From Nocardia sp. NRRL S-836 (lineage in GTDB: Bacteria > Actinomycetota > Actinomycetes > Mycobacteriales > Pseudonocardiaceae), in NCBI RefSeq assembly GCF_001279525.1, contig NZ_LGDY01000114.1:124001-188000 (forward strand): a stretch of 64,000 nt of DNA. The letters are read 5' to 3'. Shown here piece by piece: positions 47,160 to 56,736 of this stretch; the stretch's first letter is position 1, and every line of letters begins with the position of its first letter. Under the pieces are notes generated by a model that did no database searches, was not told the DNA's origin, and saw only the letters and a list, made by a program, of their open reading frames with translations. A program made the translations under genes and the position numbers.

Positions 47160-47743
47160 ACCCGCCAAGCGGGCCGTGTGCTCAATCGTTGCGGGCGGAA
47201 CGTGATCAAGACAATCGCGGCAGACCCGCTCGCACCGGCACCGTGTGCAACGAGGCGGGGAGGCCGGCTGATTCCCGGACCGTCCCGGGAGCTGAGAAGG
47301 ACTGCGGCACGACCACCTCGTGGCTCGCCACAGCGCGGACCGCGCGCAGGTGCCCGCGCTCGACGCCAAAGTCCGGTCATCGCCCGGATCGTGCGGAGCG
47401 CGGTGACGTCATCCGCGGTGGAACGACCGCCGGGGCAAGGGCGCGGCAGACCGGCACGCTCCAGCTGGGACAGCCGGGCGGCGCTGGTTCCGGCCTGGGG
47501 CGGCACATCACCGCGGGACACCGAAGTGGAGTCCGGCCGGGTTCCTCGCGGATCATGGTGTGGCGGCAGGTGCCTGTCGCGTTGCACGGACAGCACGAAC
47601 CGCGGCCTCTCGACATCCGCCCGGTCGAACCGGAGGCGGTGCGCCGGGCGGACCACCCCCTCCGCTTCCGGGAAGCGGATCTCGGAGGTGGTCACCTCGG
47701 GGAACACGGGGCGGAGCTGCGCGAGCACCGCCCCGGTGCTCAT
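47160..47743 (-). pseudogene. ftsR: Decayed MerR-family ftsR (Rv1828 type)
   Basis: Lies exactly where ftsR sits in mycobacteria, between garA and the DUF151 gene. The first about 57 codons from 47743 read MSTGAVLAQLRPVFPEVTTS then EIRFPEAEGVV and RADVERPRFVLSVQRDRHLP, the FtsR/MerR start, already missing the SGYR part of the wing. A second frame gives MIREE after HLP, the original frame then gives RPCPGGRSTADDVTALRTIRAM, and a third gives FGVERGHLRAVRAVASHEVVVPQ, which is the family's C-terminal pattern. At least two or three indels are required. The open 221-codon frame ending at 47078 is not a real product. Confidence 0.85.
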
Positions 47744-47780
47744 GACCCCACGGCTGAAGGGCCGCCCGGCCGGTACGCGA

Positions 47781-48239
47781 TCAGGCTCCCGCGGAACCGG
47801 GACCCGTCAGGAAGACCAGGCGGAACTTGCCGATCTGCACCTCGTCACCGTTCGCGAGGACGGCCTGGTCGACCGGCTCGCGGTTGACGTAGGTGCCGTT
47901 CAGGCTGCCCACGTCGATGACGACGAACTCGCCGCTCTCCCTGCGGAACTCGGCGTGGCGGCGCGAGACCGTCACGTCGTCGAGGAAGATGTCGCTGTCG
48001 GGGTGGCGCCCCGCGCTCGTCGTGTCGCGGTCCAGCAGGAACCGCGAACCGGCGTTCGGGCCGCGCTTCACCACGAGCAGCGCGGAACCGGCGGGAAGGG
48101 CGTCGACACCGGCAACGGCCGGCTCCTGCGCGGGTGCCTCGGTGCCGCCCTCCATCTCCTGGAGGAAGTCCGCCCGGAAGACGGAGGTCCGCTCCGGGGA
48201 CTGCTCCGGCGGAACGCCTGGGCCGTCGTTCGTGCTCAC
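47781..48239 (-). CDS. garA: FHA-domain regulator, GarA/OdhI type
   Basis: 152 residues from GTG 48239 (GGAGAG upstream); the frame also opens at GTG 48356 overlapping the gcvH stop, giving 191 residues with an unconserved basic extension. FHA core SAGRHPDSDIFLDDVTVSRRHAEFRRESGEFVVIDVGSLNGTYVN is complete. N-terminal phospho-motif is ERTSVFRADFL where M. tuberculosis GarA has ETTSVFRADFL: Thr18 (PknB-type) is kept, the PknG-type Thr is Arg17. GarA controls 2-oxoglutarate/glutamate enzymes. Confidence 0.94.
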   Translation of the reverse strand: MSTNDGPGVPPEQSPERTSVFRADFLQEMEGGTEAPAQEPAVAGVDALPAGSALLVVKRGPNAGSRFLLDRDTTSAGRHPDSDIFLDDVTVSRRHAEFRRESGEFVVIDVGSLNGTYVNREPVDQAVLANGDEVQIGKFRLVFLTGPGSAGA

Positions 48240-48352
48240 CTGAGCTCTCCTCCTGCTGCTGGGTCCGTCGTTTCCGGTAAAACCTATCGCGTTCGGGTCG
48301 CTGCCCGAGGAGCGGCTCCCCTTCCGGCCGAAGATCCGGCGAAAGATCGACG

Positions 48353-48736
48353 TCACTCCTTCTCCACCAACGCCTTGTACCCGTCGGCGTCCAGCAGTCC
48401 CTCGACCGCCTCGGGGTCGTTCAGGCGCAGCTCGACCATCCAGCCCTCGCCGTACGGGTCCGTGTTGATGGACTCCGGCGACTGGACCAGGGCGTCGTTG
48501 ATGGCCACGACCTCGCCGTCGAGCGGCGCGTAGAGGTCGGACACGCTCTTGGTGGACTCGACCTCGCCGAACGTGTCGCCGGCCGAGACCGTGTGGCCCA
48601 CCTCGGGCAGCTGGACGAAGACCACGTCACCGAGCTGTTCCTGGGCGTAGTCGGTGATGCCGACCCGCACGGTGTTCTCACCTGTGCGGACGACCCACTC
48701 GTGTTCCTCGGTGTAGCGAAGCTCCTCGGGAATCAA
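48353..48736 (-). CDS. gcvH: Glycine cleavage system H protein
   Basis: 127 residues from a TTG at 48736 preceded by GAGGAG five bases upstream; no ATG/GTG is available and IPEELRYTEEHEWV must be at the N-terminus. Lipoyl lysine K63 in VESTKSVSDLYAPL. Shuttles the aminomethyl group from GcvP. Its stop overlaps a possible upstream garA start. Confidence 0.97.
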   Translation of the reverse strand: MIPEELRYTEEHEWVVRTGENTVRVGITDYAQEQLGDVVFVQLPEVGHTVSAGDTFGEVESTKSVSDLYAPLDGEVVAINDALVQSPESINTDPYGEGWMVELRLNDPEAVEGLLDADGYKALVEKE

Positions 48737-48778
48737 CTGACTGCGCTCCTCGTGCTGAACCTGTATGGGGTGATCTTT

Positions 48779-49360
48779 TCACGCGGCCTTTCCGGGAGTG
48801 ACCCGCAGGGCCGAGAAGAACTGGTAGACGTACAAAAGCGCCGACCACAGGTATAACGCCCCGCCCCACGCCGTGAACGCGTAGGCGAACGGCTGGGCGA
48901 TGTGCGCCCACGTCCAGTCGCCCTGCGCGAGCAGCAGCAGGGGGAACGCGTACAGCAGGTTGAACGTCGCGGCCTTGCCCAGGTAGGTGACCTCGAACGG
49001 GCCCCAGCCGCGGTGGCGCAGGACCAGCAGGCAGAGGCCGACGACGACCTCGCGCGCGACCAGCACGAGGGCGATCCACAGCGGCACGATGTCCCTGATC
49101 ACGAACGCGAGCAGCGTGCAGAACACGTACAGGCGGTCGGCGGCCGGGTCGAGCAGCGCGCCCAGCCGGCTCATCTGGTCGAGCCAGCGGGCGAGCTTGC
49201 CGTCCAGCCAGTCGGACAGGCCCGCGAAGACGAGGACGAGCAGCGCCCAGCCGTCGGCGCGGGGTCCGAGCAACAGGTACAGGAAGAGCGGAACACCGGC
49301 CAGCCGCAACACGCTGAGCAGGTTCGGAATCGTCAGCAGGCGATCAGCCGGGTCACGCAC
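48779..49360 (-). CDS. CDP-alcohol phosphatidyltransferase
   Basis: 193 residues, GTG start. The family signature D-G-x2-A-R-x8-G-x3-D-x3-D is complete (DGKLARWLDQMSRLGALLDPAADRLY). Six hydrophobic segments. Phospholipid head-group transferase in the membrane, of the PgsA2 type by position next to gcvH/garA. Confidence 0.93.
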   Translation of the reverse strand: MRDPADRLLTIPNLLSVLRLAGVPLFLYLLLGPRADGWALLVLVFAGLSDWLDGKLARWLDQMSRLGALLDPAADRLYVFCTLLAFVIRDIVPLWIALVLVAREVVVGLCLLVLRHRGWGPFEVTYLGKAATFNLLYAFPLLLLAQGDWTWAHIAQPFAYAFTAWGGALYLWSALLYVYQFFSALRVTPGKAA

Positions 49361-49488
49361 ACCCGCACTCTAAACGAGTGGCTGCGCAGGGGCTGCCGGA
49401 TGGCGTCACGGCACGCGGTGCGACTGGTTGCGGGTGGTGCGTGGTCGGTGCTGTTCTCGTGGTGCCGGGTCCGGTGGTGCGGGGTGGT

Positions 49489-49692
49489 TCAGGCGGACCT
49501 GGTGAGGGTCCAGCCGCGGCGGTTCAGCTCGGCCCCGGTGAGCGCGTGCGGGCGGCCGCGGTCGTCACGCCCCACCCAACGGGCGCGGAAACCCTCAAGC
49601 ACGTAGGCGTGACCCCTGCTCCACACGACGCTGCACGGCGCGGTGGGCAGCTCTGCGGTCGGCTGCGGCTGGGTCTCCGTGGCGGTTCTCAT
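49489..49692 (-). CDS. Small hypothetical protein
   Basis: 67 residues from ATG 49692 with GGAGGG eight bases upstream. WSRGHAYVLEGFRARWVGRDDRGRPHALTGAELNRRGW is compact and plausible; no family recognised. A longer frame on the plus strand across the same bases has no ribosome site and is judged spurious. Confidence 0.5.
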   Translation of the reverse strand: MRTATETQPQPTAELPTAPCSVVWSRGHAYVLEGFRARWVGRDDRGRPHALTGAELNRRGWTLTRSA

Positions 49693-49945
49693 CTCAATCC
49701 CTCCGTGACATCAGGGATGTCGTGCTCCGGGGTTCCGGCGTTATCCCTGTGAACGGATTCTGTCCGACTGTGGTTCAGGACACGTGTCCGATTCGGGTCC
49801 GAAGCGTTAACTGGGCGGAACACCGCGCCGAGCTGTTCGGGCCCGAAGCGCGGCGGATGTCCGGGTCGTTGCCTGCGCAACCGTTCGTCGCGCACCGATG
49901 ACCACACGTCTCGTCAGTTCGATCGGCTCGGCCTAACGTGAGCGC
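49693..49945. other. Promoter region upstream of the stress-signalling cluster
   Basis: About 250 bp between divergent genes. No repeats or RNA motifs recognised. Confidence 0.4.
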
Positions 49946-50614
49946 GTGGACCACGTGAAGTTCGGGCCGGAGCTCCTGTCCCGGTTGATGGAGCACCTCT
50001 GCTCGCAGCTGCACGGCTGCCGCGGGGTGGGGCTGTCGGTGTGGCCGGACGGAGCGTTGCTCAGCGCCGTGGGGGTCGCGGAGCAGCTGGACCAGGCCCA
50101 GGTGGACGGTGCGTGCGGACCGCTCGTCGACGCCTCGCGCGACGAGCGGCAGGTCACCGGCGAGGTCGGGGGCTGCCACGTCGTGGCGGTGCCGGGCAGC
50201 TGGGGTGACGGCGGCCCGGTGGTGCTGACGGTGTACCTCGACCACGAACCGCACGCGGAGGACCTGAAGGCGATCGAGGAGACCGAGCCGCTGGTCGCGA
50301 CGGCGGCCGCGGTGGTCGAGTTCTGCTCGGGCGAGGTGCTGCGGGCCGACCAGATGGTGCGGATGGTGCAGCACCGGCGCTACATCGAGCAGGCCAAGGG
50401 ACTGCTGATGGCTTCGCGGCTGTGCACGCCCGGTGAGGCGTTCGAGCTGCTCGTGCGGGCGAGCCAGCACGCGAACGCGAAGCTGCGCGACGTGGCGATC
50501 GCCCTGGTGCTCGTGGTGGGTGGTGAACTGGAGGACAACGGCGACGAGGTGACGTTGCCGCCGCAGATCGCCTATGACACCGCTCGCAGGCTTTGGGGAG
50601 CATTGCATGTTTAG
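49946..50614 (+). CDS. ANTAR-domain RNA-binding response protein
   Basis: 222 residues, GTG start. N-terminal GAF-like region, C-terminal ANTAR (MVQHRRYIEQAKGLLMASRLCTPGEAFELLVRASQHANAKLRDVA). ANTAR proteins bind paired hexaloop hairpins in leader RNAs and prevent termination. It is the first gene of the cluster feeding into the STAS, RsbW-like and sigma genes. Confidence 0.9.
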   Translation: MDHVKFGPELLSRLMEHLCSQLHGCRGVGLSVWPDGALLSAVGVAEQLDQAQVDGACGPLVDASRDERQVTGEVGGCHVVAVPGSWGDGGPVVLTVYLDHEPHAEDLKAIEETEPLVATAAAVVEFCSGEVLRADQMVRMVQHRRYIEQAKGLLMASRLCTPGEAFELLVRASQHANAKLRDVAIALVLVVGGELEDNGDEVTLPPQIAYDTARRLWGALHV

Positions 50615-50762
50615 CGGTTCCCCCACTCGGGTACGGACCCCACGATCTGTCCTGTCGAGCGGCCTCTCCCGTACGGTGAGGGCGCAGCGGTTGAGCCAGC
50701 AGCCGCGTGGGGGGCCGCTGCTGTGGCGGCCTCCTAGTTGTGTGCGAGTAGGGAGAACATCG

Positions 50763-51113
50763 GTGACTGTGCAGGACCCGCAGACCATTGAGCTGTCGGC
50801 CCGGCAGCCGGCCGAGGGCGTCACGGTGCTCGCCGTGTCCGGCGAGGTCGACATGGTGTCCGCGCCGACGTTGCGCGAAGCCCTGGTGAACGGTCTCACC
50901 GACGGCGGGACGTTCGTGGTGGACATGACCGGCGTGACGTTCCTCGGTTCCGCCGGCCTGGCCGTGCTCGTGGAGGCGGCGCGACTGGCGCCGCAGCACA
51001 ACGCGGCGCTGAAGGTCGTGGCGACCAAACGGGCCGTGACGCGGCCCCTGGAGGCCACCGGCCTGGGTGAGGTGTTCAGCGTGCACGAGTCGGTGGACGC
51101 CGCGCTCAGCTGA
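50763..51113 (+). CDS. STAS-domain anti-sigma factor antagonist (RsbV/SpoIIAA-like)
   Basis: 116 residues from GTG 50763 with GGGAG upstream. GVTVLAVSGEVDMVSAPTLREAL and VVDMTGVTFLGSAGLAVLVEAARLA; the phosphorylatable Ser is in FLGSAGL. Unphosphorylated, such proteins release the sigma factor by binding its RsbW-like partner. A hairpin with AGCAGC/GCTGCT arms lies in its leader (50697-50725). Confidence 0.93.
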   Translation: MTVQDPQTIELSARQPAEGVTVLAVSGEVDMVSAPTLREALVNGLTDGGTFVVDMTGVTFLGSAGLAVLVEAARLAPQHNAALKVVATKRAVTRPLEATGLGEVFSVHESVDAALS

Positions 51114-51783
51114 TCCCCTCCGGCACGACGGTGAGCCGGTTGCCCGCTGCCGCCAGCGCCGACGCGACCTCTGCCAGCGCGTGCGCGACACCCTCGCGGT
51201 GCGCGCCGAGGCCGGTCAGGTCGACGGTCAGCGGCACGGCGCCGCCGCGCGCCGCGGTGATCAGCGACCGCCGCAACGACGGTCCCGCCGAGGCGGGCGC
51301 GTCGCCGCGCACCACCGCCACCACGCCCGAGGAGGTCTCGTAGGCATGCACGTGGCAGTCGGGTGCGGCGTCCGCCGTCGTGGGCGACGGGGTACGGGCC
51401 CTGTGCAGCCGCACGGTCGTGCCGTTCGCCGAGCGGTGGATCTCGACGTCGTCCACGCTCTCCCTCATGAGCAGGAGTCCCCTGCCCCGTGTGGTGAGAG
51501 CGGGCGGCGGCACGCGCCACCGGCCGTGGTCGACCACGTCCACGGTGATGCCGCCGTCGTGGACGGCACTGGCGTGCACCTCGATGGTGCCGCGCACAGG
51601 TCCGGGGTAGGCGTGCTCGATCGAGTTGTTCACCGCCTCGCTGACTGCGAGGACGAGGTCTTCCGCCTCGTCCCCGGTGACACCGCCGCCCTGCAGCCAC
51701 TCACGCAGCTGATGGCGCACACGCCCGGTCTCGTGCGCGTCTGCCGGAAAACGGAGGGCCAGGAAGTCCTCGTGCACCAGCAC
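51106..51783 (-). CDS. RsbW-like ATPase fused to a STAS-like domain
   Basis: 225 residues from GTG 51783 (GGGGAGG upstream). Residues 1-130: HATPase_c fold with N-box SEAVNNSIEHAY, G1 box VVDHGRWRVP and RGRGLLLMRESVDDVEI. Residues 135-225: STAS-like (VPLTVDLTGLGAHREGVAHALAEVASALAAAGNRLTVV), in which the usual phospho-Ser region is AHREG, so it cannot be phosphorylated there. Overlaps the STAS gene by 8 bp, tail to tail. Confidence 0.85.
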   Translation of the reverse strand: MLVHEDFLALRFPADAHETGRVRHQLREWLQGGGVTGDEAEDLVLAVSEAVNNSIEHAYPGPVRGTIEVHASAVHDGGITVDVVDHGRWRVPPPALTTRGRGLLLMRESVDDVEIHRSANGTTVRLHRARTPSPTTADAAPDCHVHAYETSSGVVAVVRGDAPASAGPSLRRSLITAARGGAVPLTVDLTGLGAHREGVAHALAEVASALAAAGNRLTVVPEGIS

Positions 51784-51847
51784 AACGCTCCTCCCCTTGA
51801 TCTCTTGCCTCCAGCAGGGGATTTCCCTGGGCACCGAGCCGATACAC

Positions 51848-51873
51848 GTGTGAAATGAGATCGTTTCGGGTAC
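51848..51873 (+). promoter_or_regulatory. Possible SigF/B-type promoter
   Basis: GTGT (51848-51851), 16 bp, GGGTAC (51868-51873): close to the GTTT-N15-17-GGGTA consensus of SigB/SigF promoters. It would drive the RsbW-like gene and the sigma gene, an autoregulatory loop. Prediction from sequence only. Confidence 0.45.
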
Positions 51874-51918
51874 GGCATTGATGTGCCGGCCTACAGCAGA
51901 ACGGACTACGAGGTGGGT

Positions 51919-52317
51919 GTGACGCAATTGTCAGGGGTCGAACTGCGCATGGCAGCGGACCCGACGCAGCTCTCCATCGCGCGCGCCGTCGCGGCGGACA
52001 TCGCGATGCGGCAGGACTTCGACCTCGACGCGATCGAGGACCTCAAGCTCGCGGTCGACGAGACGTGCTCGACGCTGATCACGCTCGCCGCCGACGACGC
52101 GGTCCTGAGCGCCCACTTCGCGGTCGACGCCGCGGGTGCGGTCAGGGTGAGCGCGAAGGTCGCCGCCAAGGCCGCGGCCGGGCCGGACGAAGGCAGCTTC
52201 GGCTGGCGGGTGCTGACCGCGCTGGTGGACTCGGTGGAGACCTCTGTCGCCGAGACCGAGGGGTTCGTGGTCCGCATCGACCTCGTGAAGTCCTCCGCTG
52301 GGGCGGTGGATGAGTGA
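51919..52317 (+). CDS. Anti-sigma factor, RsbW/UsfX type
   Basis: 132 residues from GTG 51919 (GAGGTGGGT just upstream; GTG 51883 lacks a site). VELRMAADPTQLSIARAVAADIAMRQDFDLDAIEDLKLAVDETCSTLI is the HATPase N-box region; FGWRVLTALVDSVETSVAETEGFVVRI closes the fold. It overlaps the sigma gene by four bases, the order seen in usfX-sigF. Confidence 0.92.
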   Translation: MTQLSGVELRMAADPTQLSIARAVAADIAMRQDFDLDAIEDLKLAVDETCSTLITLAADDAVLSAHFAVDAAGAVRVSAKVAAKAAAGPDEGSFGWRVLTALVDSVETSVAETEGFVVRIDLVKSSAGAVDE

Positions 52318-53111
52318 CCGGGTCCGAAGAGGCGACCACGACGACCTCGACGACCTCGAAGGGCGGTGACTACGACCACCTGGCACCGCTGTTCGCCGAG
52401 CTGGCCGTGACGCCGCCGGGGCCGCAGCGGGAGACGTTGCGGGACCGGCTCGTCACCGAGCACCTGCCGGTCGCCCAGCACATCGCGCGGCGCTTCGGCC
52501 ACCGCGGTGAGCCGCACGAGGACCTCGTCCAGGTGGCGACGGTCGGACTGATCAACGCGGTCGACCGGTTCGACCCCGACCGCGGCAGCGACTTCCTGTC
52601 GTTCGCGGTGCCGACGATCATGGGTGAGGTGCGGAAGTACTTCCGCGACTCGTCGTGGTCGGTGCGGATGCCGCGGCGGCTCAAGGAGCTGCACCTCGCG
52701 ATCAACGCCGGCACCTCGCGGCTCTCGCAGTCGCTGGGCCGCGCGCCGACACCGTCGGAGCTGGCCGAGCACCTGGGTCTGAGCAGGGAAGAGGTCCACG
52801 AGGGACTCGCGGCGGGCAACGCCTACCAGAGCGCGTCCCTGGACGACATGCTGATGTCGGAGGACTCGTCGATCTCGCTCGGTTCCACGATCGGCGAGGA
52901 AGACCCGGAGATCGCGATGATCGAGCAGCGGGAGGCGTTGCACCCGCTGCTGCAGAAGCTGCCGGAACGCGAGCGCAAGATCGTGATCATGCGGTTCTTC
53001 GGCAACATGACGCAGACGCAGATCGCGCAGAAGGTCGGCATTTCGCAGATGCACGTGTCGCGGCTGCTCGCGAAGACGTTGCGTCAGCTGCGCGACGTCC
53101 TGGAGGAGTGA
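52314..53111 (+). CDS. sigF: General-stress RNA polymerase sigma factor, SigF/SigB type
   Basis: 265 residues, GTG overlapping the anti-sigma stop. Regions 2 (GEPHEDLVQVATVGLINAVDRFDPDRGSDFLSFAVPTIMGEVRKYFRD), 3 (SWSVRMPRRLKELH) and 4 (LLQKLPERERKIVIMRFFGNMTQTQIAQKVGISQMHVSRLLAKTL) are complete. Held inactive by the upstream RsbW-like protein and released by STAS proteins. Confidence 0.95.
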   Translation: MTGSEEATTTTSTTSKGGDYDHLAPLFAELAVTPPGPQRETLRDRLVTEHLPVAQHIARRFGHRGEPHEDLVQVATVGLINAVDRFDPDRGSDFLSFAVPTIMGEVRKYFRDSSWSVRMPRRLKELHLAINAGTSRLSQSLGRAPTPSELAEHLGLSREEVHEGLAAGNAYQSASLDDMLMSEDSSISLGSTIGEEDPEIAMIEQREALHPLLQKLPERERKIVIMRFFGNMTQTQIAQKVGISQMHVSRLLAKTLRQLRDVLEE

Positions 53112-53141
53112 CCCGTTCCCGAACGGTGAACGTTCCCACGA

Positions 53142-53175
53142 CCCCGCGTCCTCGTTCCGGAACGAGGACGCGGGG
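53142..53175. terminator. Strong terminator after sigma gene
   Basis: CCCCGCGTCCTCGTTCC and its exact complement abut (17-bp perfect stem), followed by TTTCTT on the plus strand. It also lies downstream of the converging whiB gene. Confidence 0.95.
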
Positions 53176-53214
53176 TTTCTTCATGTGCCCCGGAGTGCGC
53201 AATGCGGGTTGCTC

Positions 53215-53511
53215 TTACGCGGCACGCACGCGGCGGCGTGCCGCCGAGATGATCTGGCGCCGTTCGTCTTCACCCATGCCACCCCACACGCCGTAGGGCT
53301 CCTGGGACTCGAGGGCGTGCGCACGGCACTGCGCGAGCACCGGGCACTGCGAGCAGATCGCCTTGGCCTTCTCCTCGCGCGCGGCCCTGGCGTAGCCGCG
53401 CTCGTTGTCCGGGTGGAAGAAGATGGCGCTGTTCTGGCCGCGGCACAGCCCTTCCATTTGCCAGTCCCACACCTCGGTGACGGGTTTGGGCAGACGGGTC
53501 GTGCAGGTCAT
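53215..53511 (-). CDS. WhiB-family iron-sulfur regulator, WhiB3/WhiD type
   Basis: 98 residues. Four cluster-binding Cys at 23, 53, 56 and 62, then the GVWGG turn (PYGVWGGMGEDERRQ) and a basic C-terminus. VWDWQMEGLCRGQNSAIFFHPDNERGYAR resembles WhiB3 of mycobacteria and WhiD of Streptomyces. Binds a [4Fe-4S] cluster and the main sigma factor. Confidence 0.93.
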   Translation of the reverse strand: MTCTTRLPKPVTEVWDWQMEGLCRGQNSAIFFHPDNERGYARAAREEKAKAICSQCPVLAQCRAHALESQEPYGVWGGMGEDERRQIISAARRRVRAA

Positions 53512-53594
53512 CGCGACTCCCTAGGACTGGGGCGGAAGAGTTGCGATCACTGCGTACCCGTGGTTCGGCCGGGGATAAACCTGTGCGGGCGGTC

Positions 53595-55328
<1,734 letters not shown>

Positions 55329-55337
55329 TGAACCCAC

Positions 55338-55956
55338 CTTTCGACCGCGGCTTTGCTGCCCAGTATTTCACCAGCCGCAAACCGAATGGCACCGCGGCTG
55401 GATCGGGCGGCGTTCCGGGTGGGCGGGCTGGGTGGGCGGGCTGGCGGCGCGGAGGTGGTGGACGTGGGGTGAGGGGGCGGCGCGGAGGGGGGGCGCGCGG
55501 GAGGCGGATGGGGCGGTGCCGGAGGTGGGCGTGCGCGGGTTGAGGTGACACGCACGGTCAGACCGCGGCGAGCGGTCGCGCAATGTGCGCACGGGAGCGC
55601 GGCGTGTGGGAGGCCATAGCGCGCGTTAGGGGCGCGCGGGTGTGGGCAGGCACGGCGTGTGTGGGAGGCGTGACGCGCGTTGCGGGCATGGCGCGCGTTG
55701 CAACGCCACACGCCAGCGGCGGCACACCGCGCGCACGGGAGGCGCGGCGTTCGTGCGCGAACACGAGCGTTGGCGAGGCGGCAGCGCGCACGGCGTCCCG
55801 TAGGCGAGCGGCCGGGCAACGCGCGCAGGAGGTGCGGAGTGCAAGAAGCCCACGTGGGCGAACCGATGCCCCGAAGCGCCACCTCCGAACCCGCGCCCGT
55901 GTGCCGAACGAACGGACCGAACCCCTCAGCCGGGTCCGCGCCGTCTCACCAGCCCG
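55338..55956. other. G-rich, repetitive intergenic region upstream of argS
   Basis: About 620 bp without a supported gene. 55417-55440 is a G-quadruplex motif; 55441-55510 is G-rich; 55600-55830 repeats GCGCGCGTTG, GGCACGGCGTG and similar words. Long open frames on both strands give low-complexity Arg/Ala/Pro sequence. Confidence 0.65.
55417..55440 (+). repeat. G-quadruplex motif
   Basis: Six GGG runs separated by 1-2 bases in 24 nt (GGGTGGGCGGGCTGGGTGGG, then CGGG). It lies on the template strand of argS, about 90 bp upstream of its start. Confidence 0.8.
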
Positions 55957-56640
55957 TCACCACCGCCCGAGCAACAACGCACCGCCCCCGACGAGTGCCG
56001 CCACGCTCACCAGCCCGAACAGCGTCACCCACCCGAACGCCGGAAAGCCGGTCAGCCGGGCCAACTGGTCGGCGTCGGACTGCGGTGCCTGCCGGCGCCA
56101 CCGCTTGACCTGCAGCTCCCACACCGGCCGGACGCCGCCGAGGAGCAGGAACCAGGCGAACACGTACGCGGCCGCGTCCCTGACCTCCGGTGCGGCGTAG
56201 AACGAGATGAAGAAGAACGCGGCGCCGGTCACGATGATGGAGAGGACGCCGAACACGTTGCGGATCATGATCAGCATGGCCGCGAGGAAGCCGATGGTGA
56301 TCCAGAGCATCAGGCGGATCTGGTCGGTGGTGATGAGCAGTGCGGCGCCGAAGCCGAGCAGTGAGGGTGCGATGTAGCCGGCCAGCGCGGTGAAGACCAT
56401 GCCGGGGCCGCGGGGTTTGCCGCGGGAGACGGTGAGGCCGCTGGTGTCGGAGTGCAGCTTGATGCCGCTGAGGCGGCGGCCGGTCAGCACCGCGAGCAGG
56501 GCGTGGCCGCCCTCGTGGGCGATGGTGATGACGTTGCGGGTGAGGCGCCAGACCGCGGACAGGGCCACGGCCAGGAAGGCGGCGAGCGCGGTGCCCCACG
56601 TGATCAGGACCTCGTGCGAGAGCAGTTCGTCCGGAAGCAT
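55957..56640 (-). CDS. M50B-like membrane zinc peptidase-fold protein
   Basis: 227 residues from ATG 56640. HEGGH at 42-46 is the zinc motif within the second membrane helix (ITIAHEGGHALLAVLTGR); six or so hydrophobic segments follow. Related to the PF13398 group of M50 proteins in actinobacteria, for which proteolysis is not established. Confidence 0.88.
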   Translation of the reverse strand: MLPDELLSHEVLITWGTALAAFLAVALSAVWRLTRNVITIAHEGGHALLAVLTGRRLSGIKLHSDTSGLTVSRGKPRGPGMVFTALAGYIAPSLLGFGAALLITTDQIRLMLWITIGFLAAMLIMIRNVFGVLSIIVTGAAFFFISFYAAPEVRDAAAYVFAWFLLLGGVRPVWELQVKRWRRQAPQSDADQLARLTGFPAFGWVTLFGLVSVAALVGGGALLLGRW

Positions 56641-56652
56641 CGCGACATGGAA

Positions 56653-56700
56653 GCAGACGCGCCGTGAGAGCCGCATGTGGGCCTCTCACGGCGCGTCTGC
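56653..56700. terminator. Terminator between DUF4383 and M50 genes
   Basis: GCAGACGCGCCGTGAGAG (56653-56670) pairs perfectly with 56683-56700; 12-base loop. Confidence 0.92.
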
Positions 56701-56736
56701 TCCGGACAGGGGTCTTCGGTTGTCCGGGTGAAGCGA

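Noticed and set aside
47078..47743. 221-codon open frame as a real protein
   Set aside because: Only its first part resembles a MerR protein; the remaining homology lies in other frames. It is open by GC bias and treated as a pseudogene.
55583..56200. Plus-strand frame upstream of the M50 gene
   Set aside because: Repetitive Ala/Arg sequence, overlaps the real minus-strand gene, no ribosome site.
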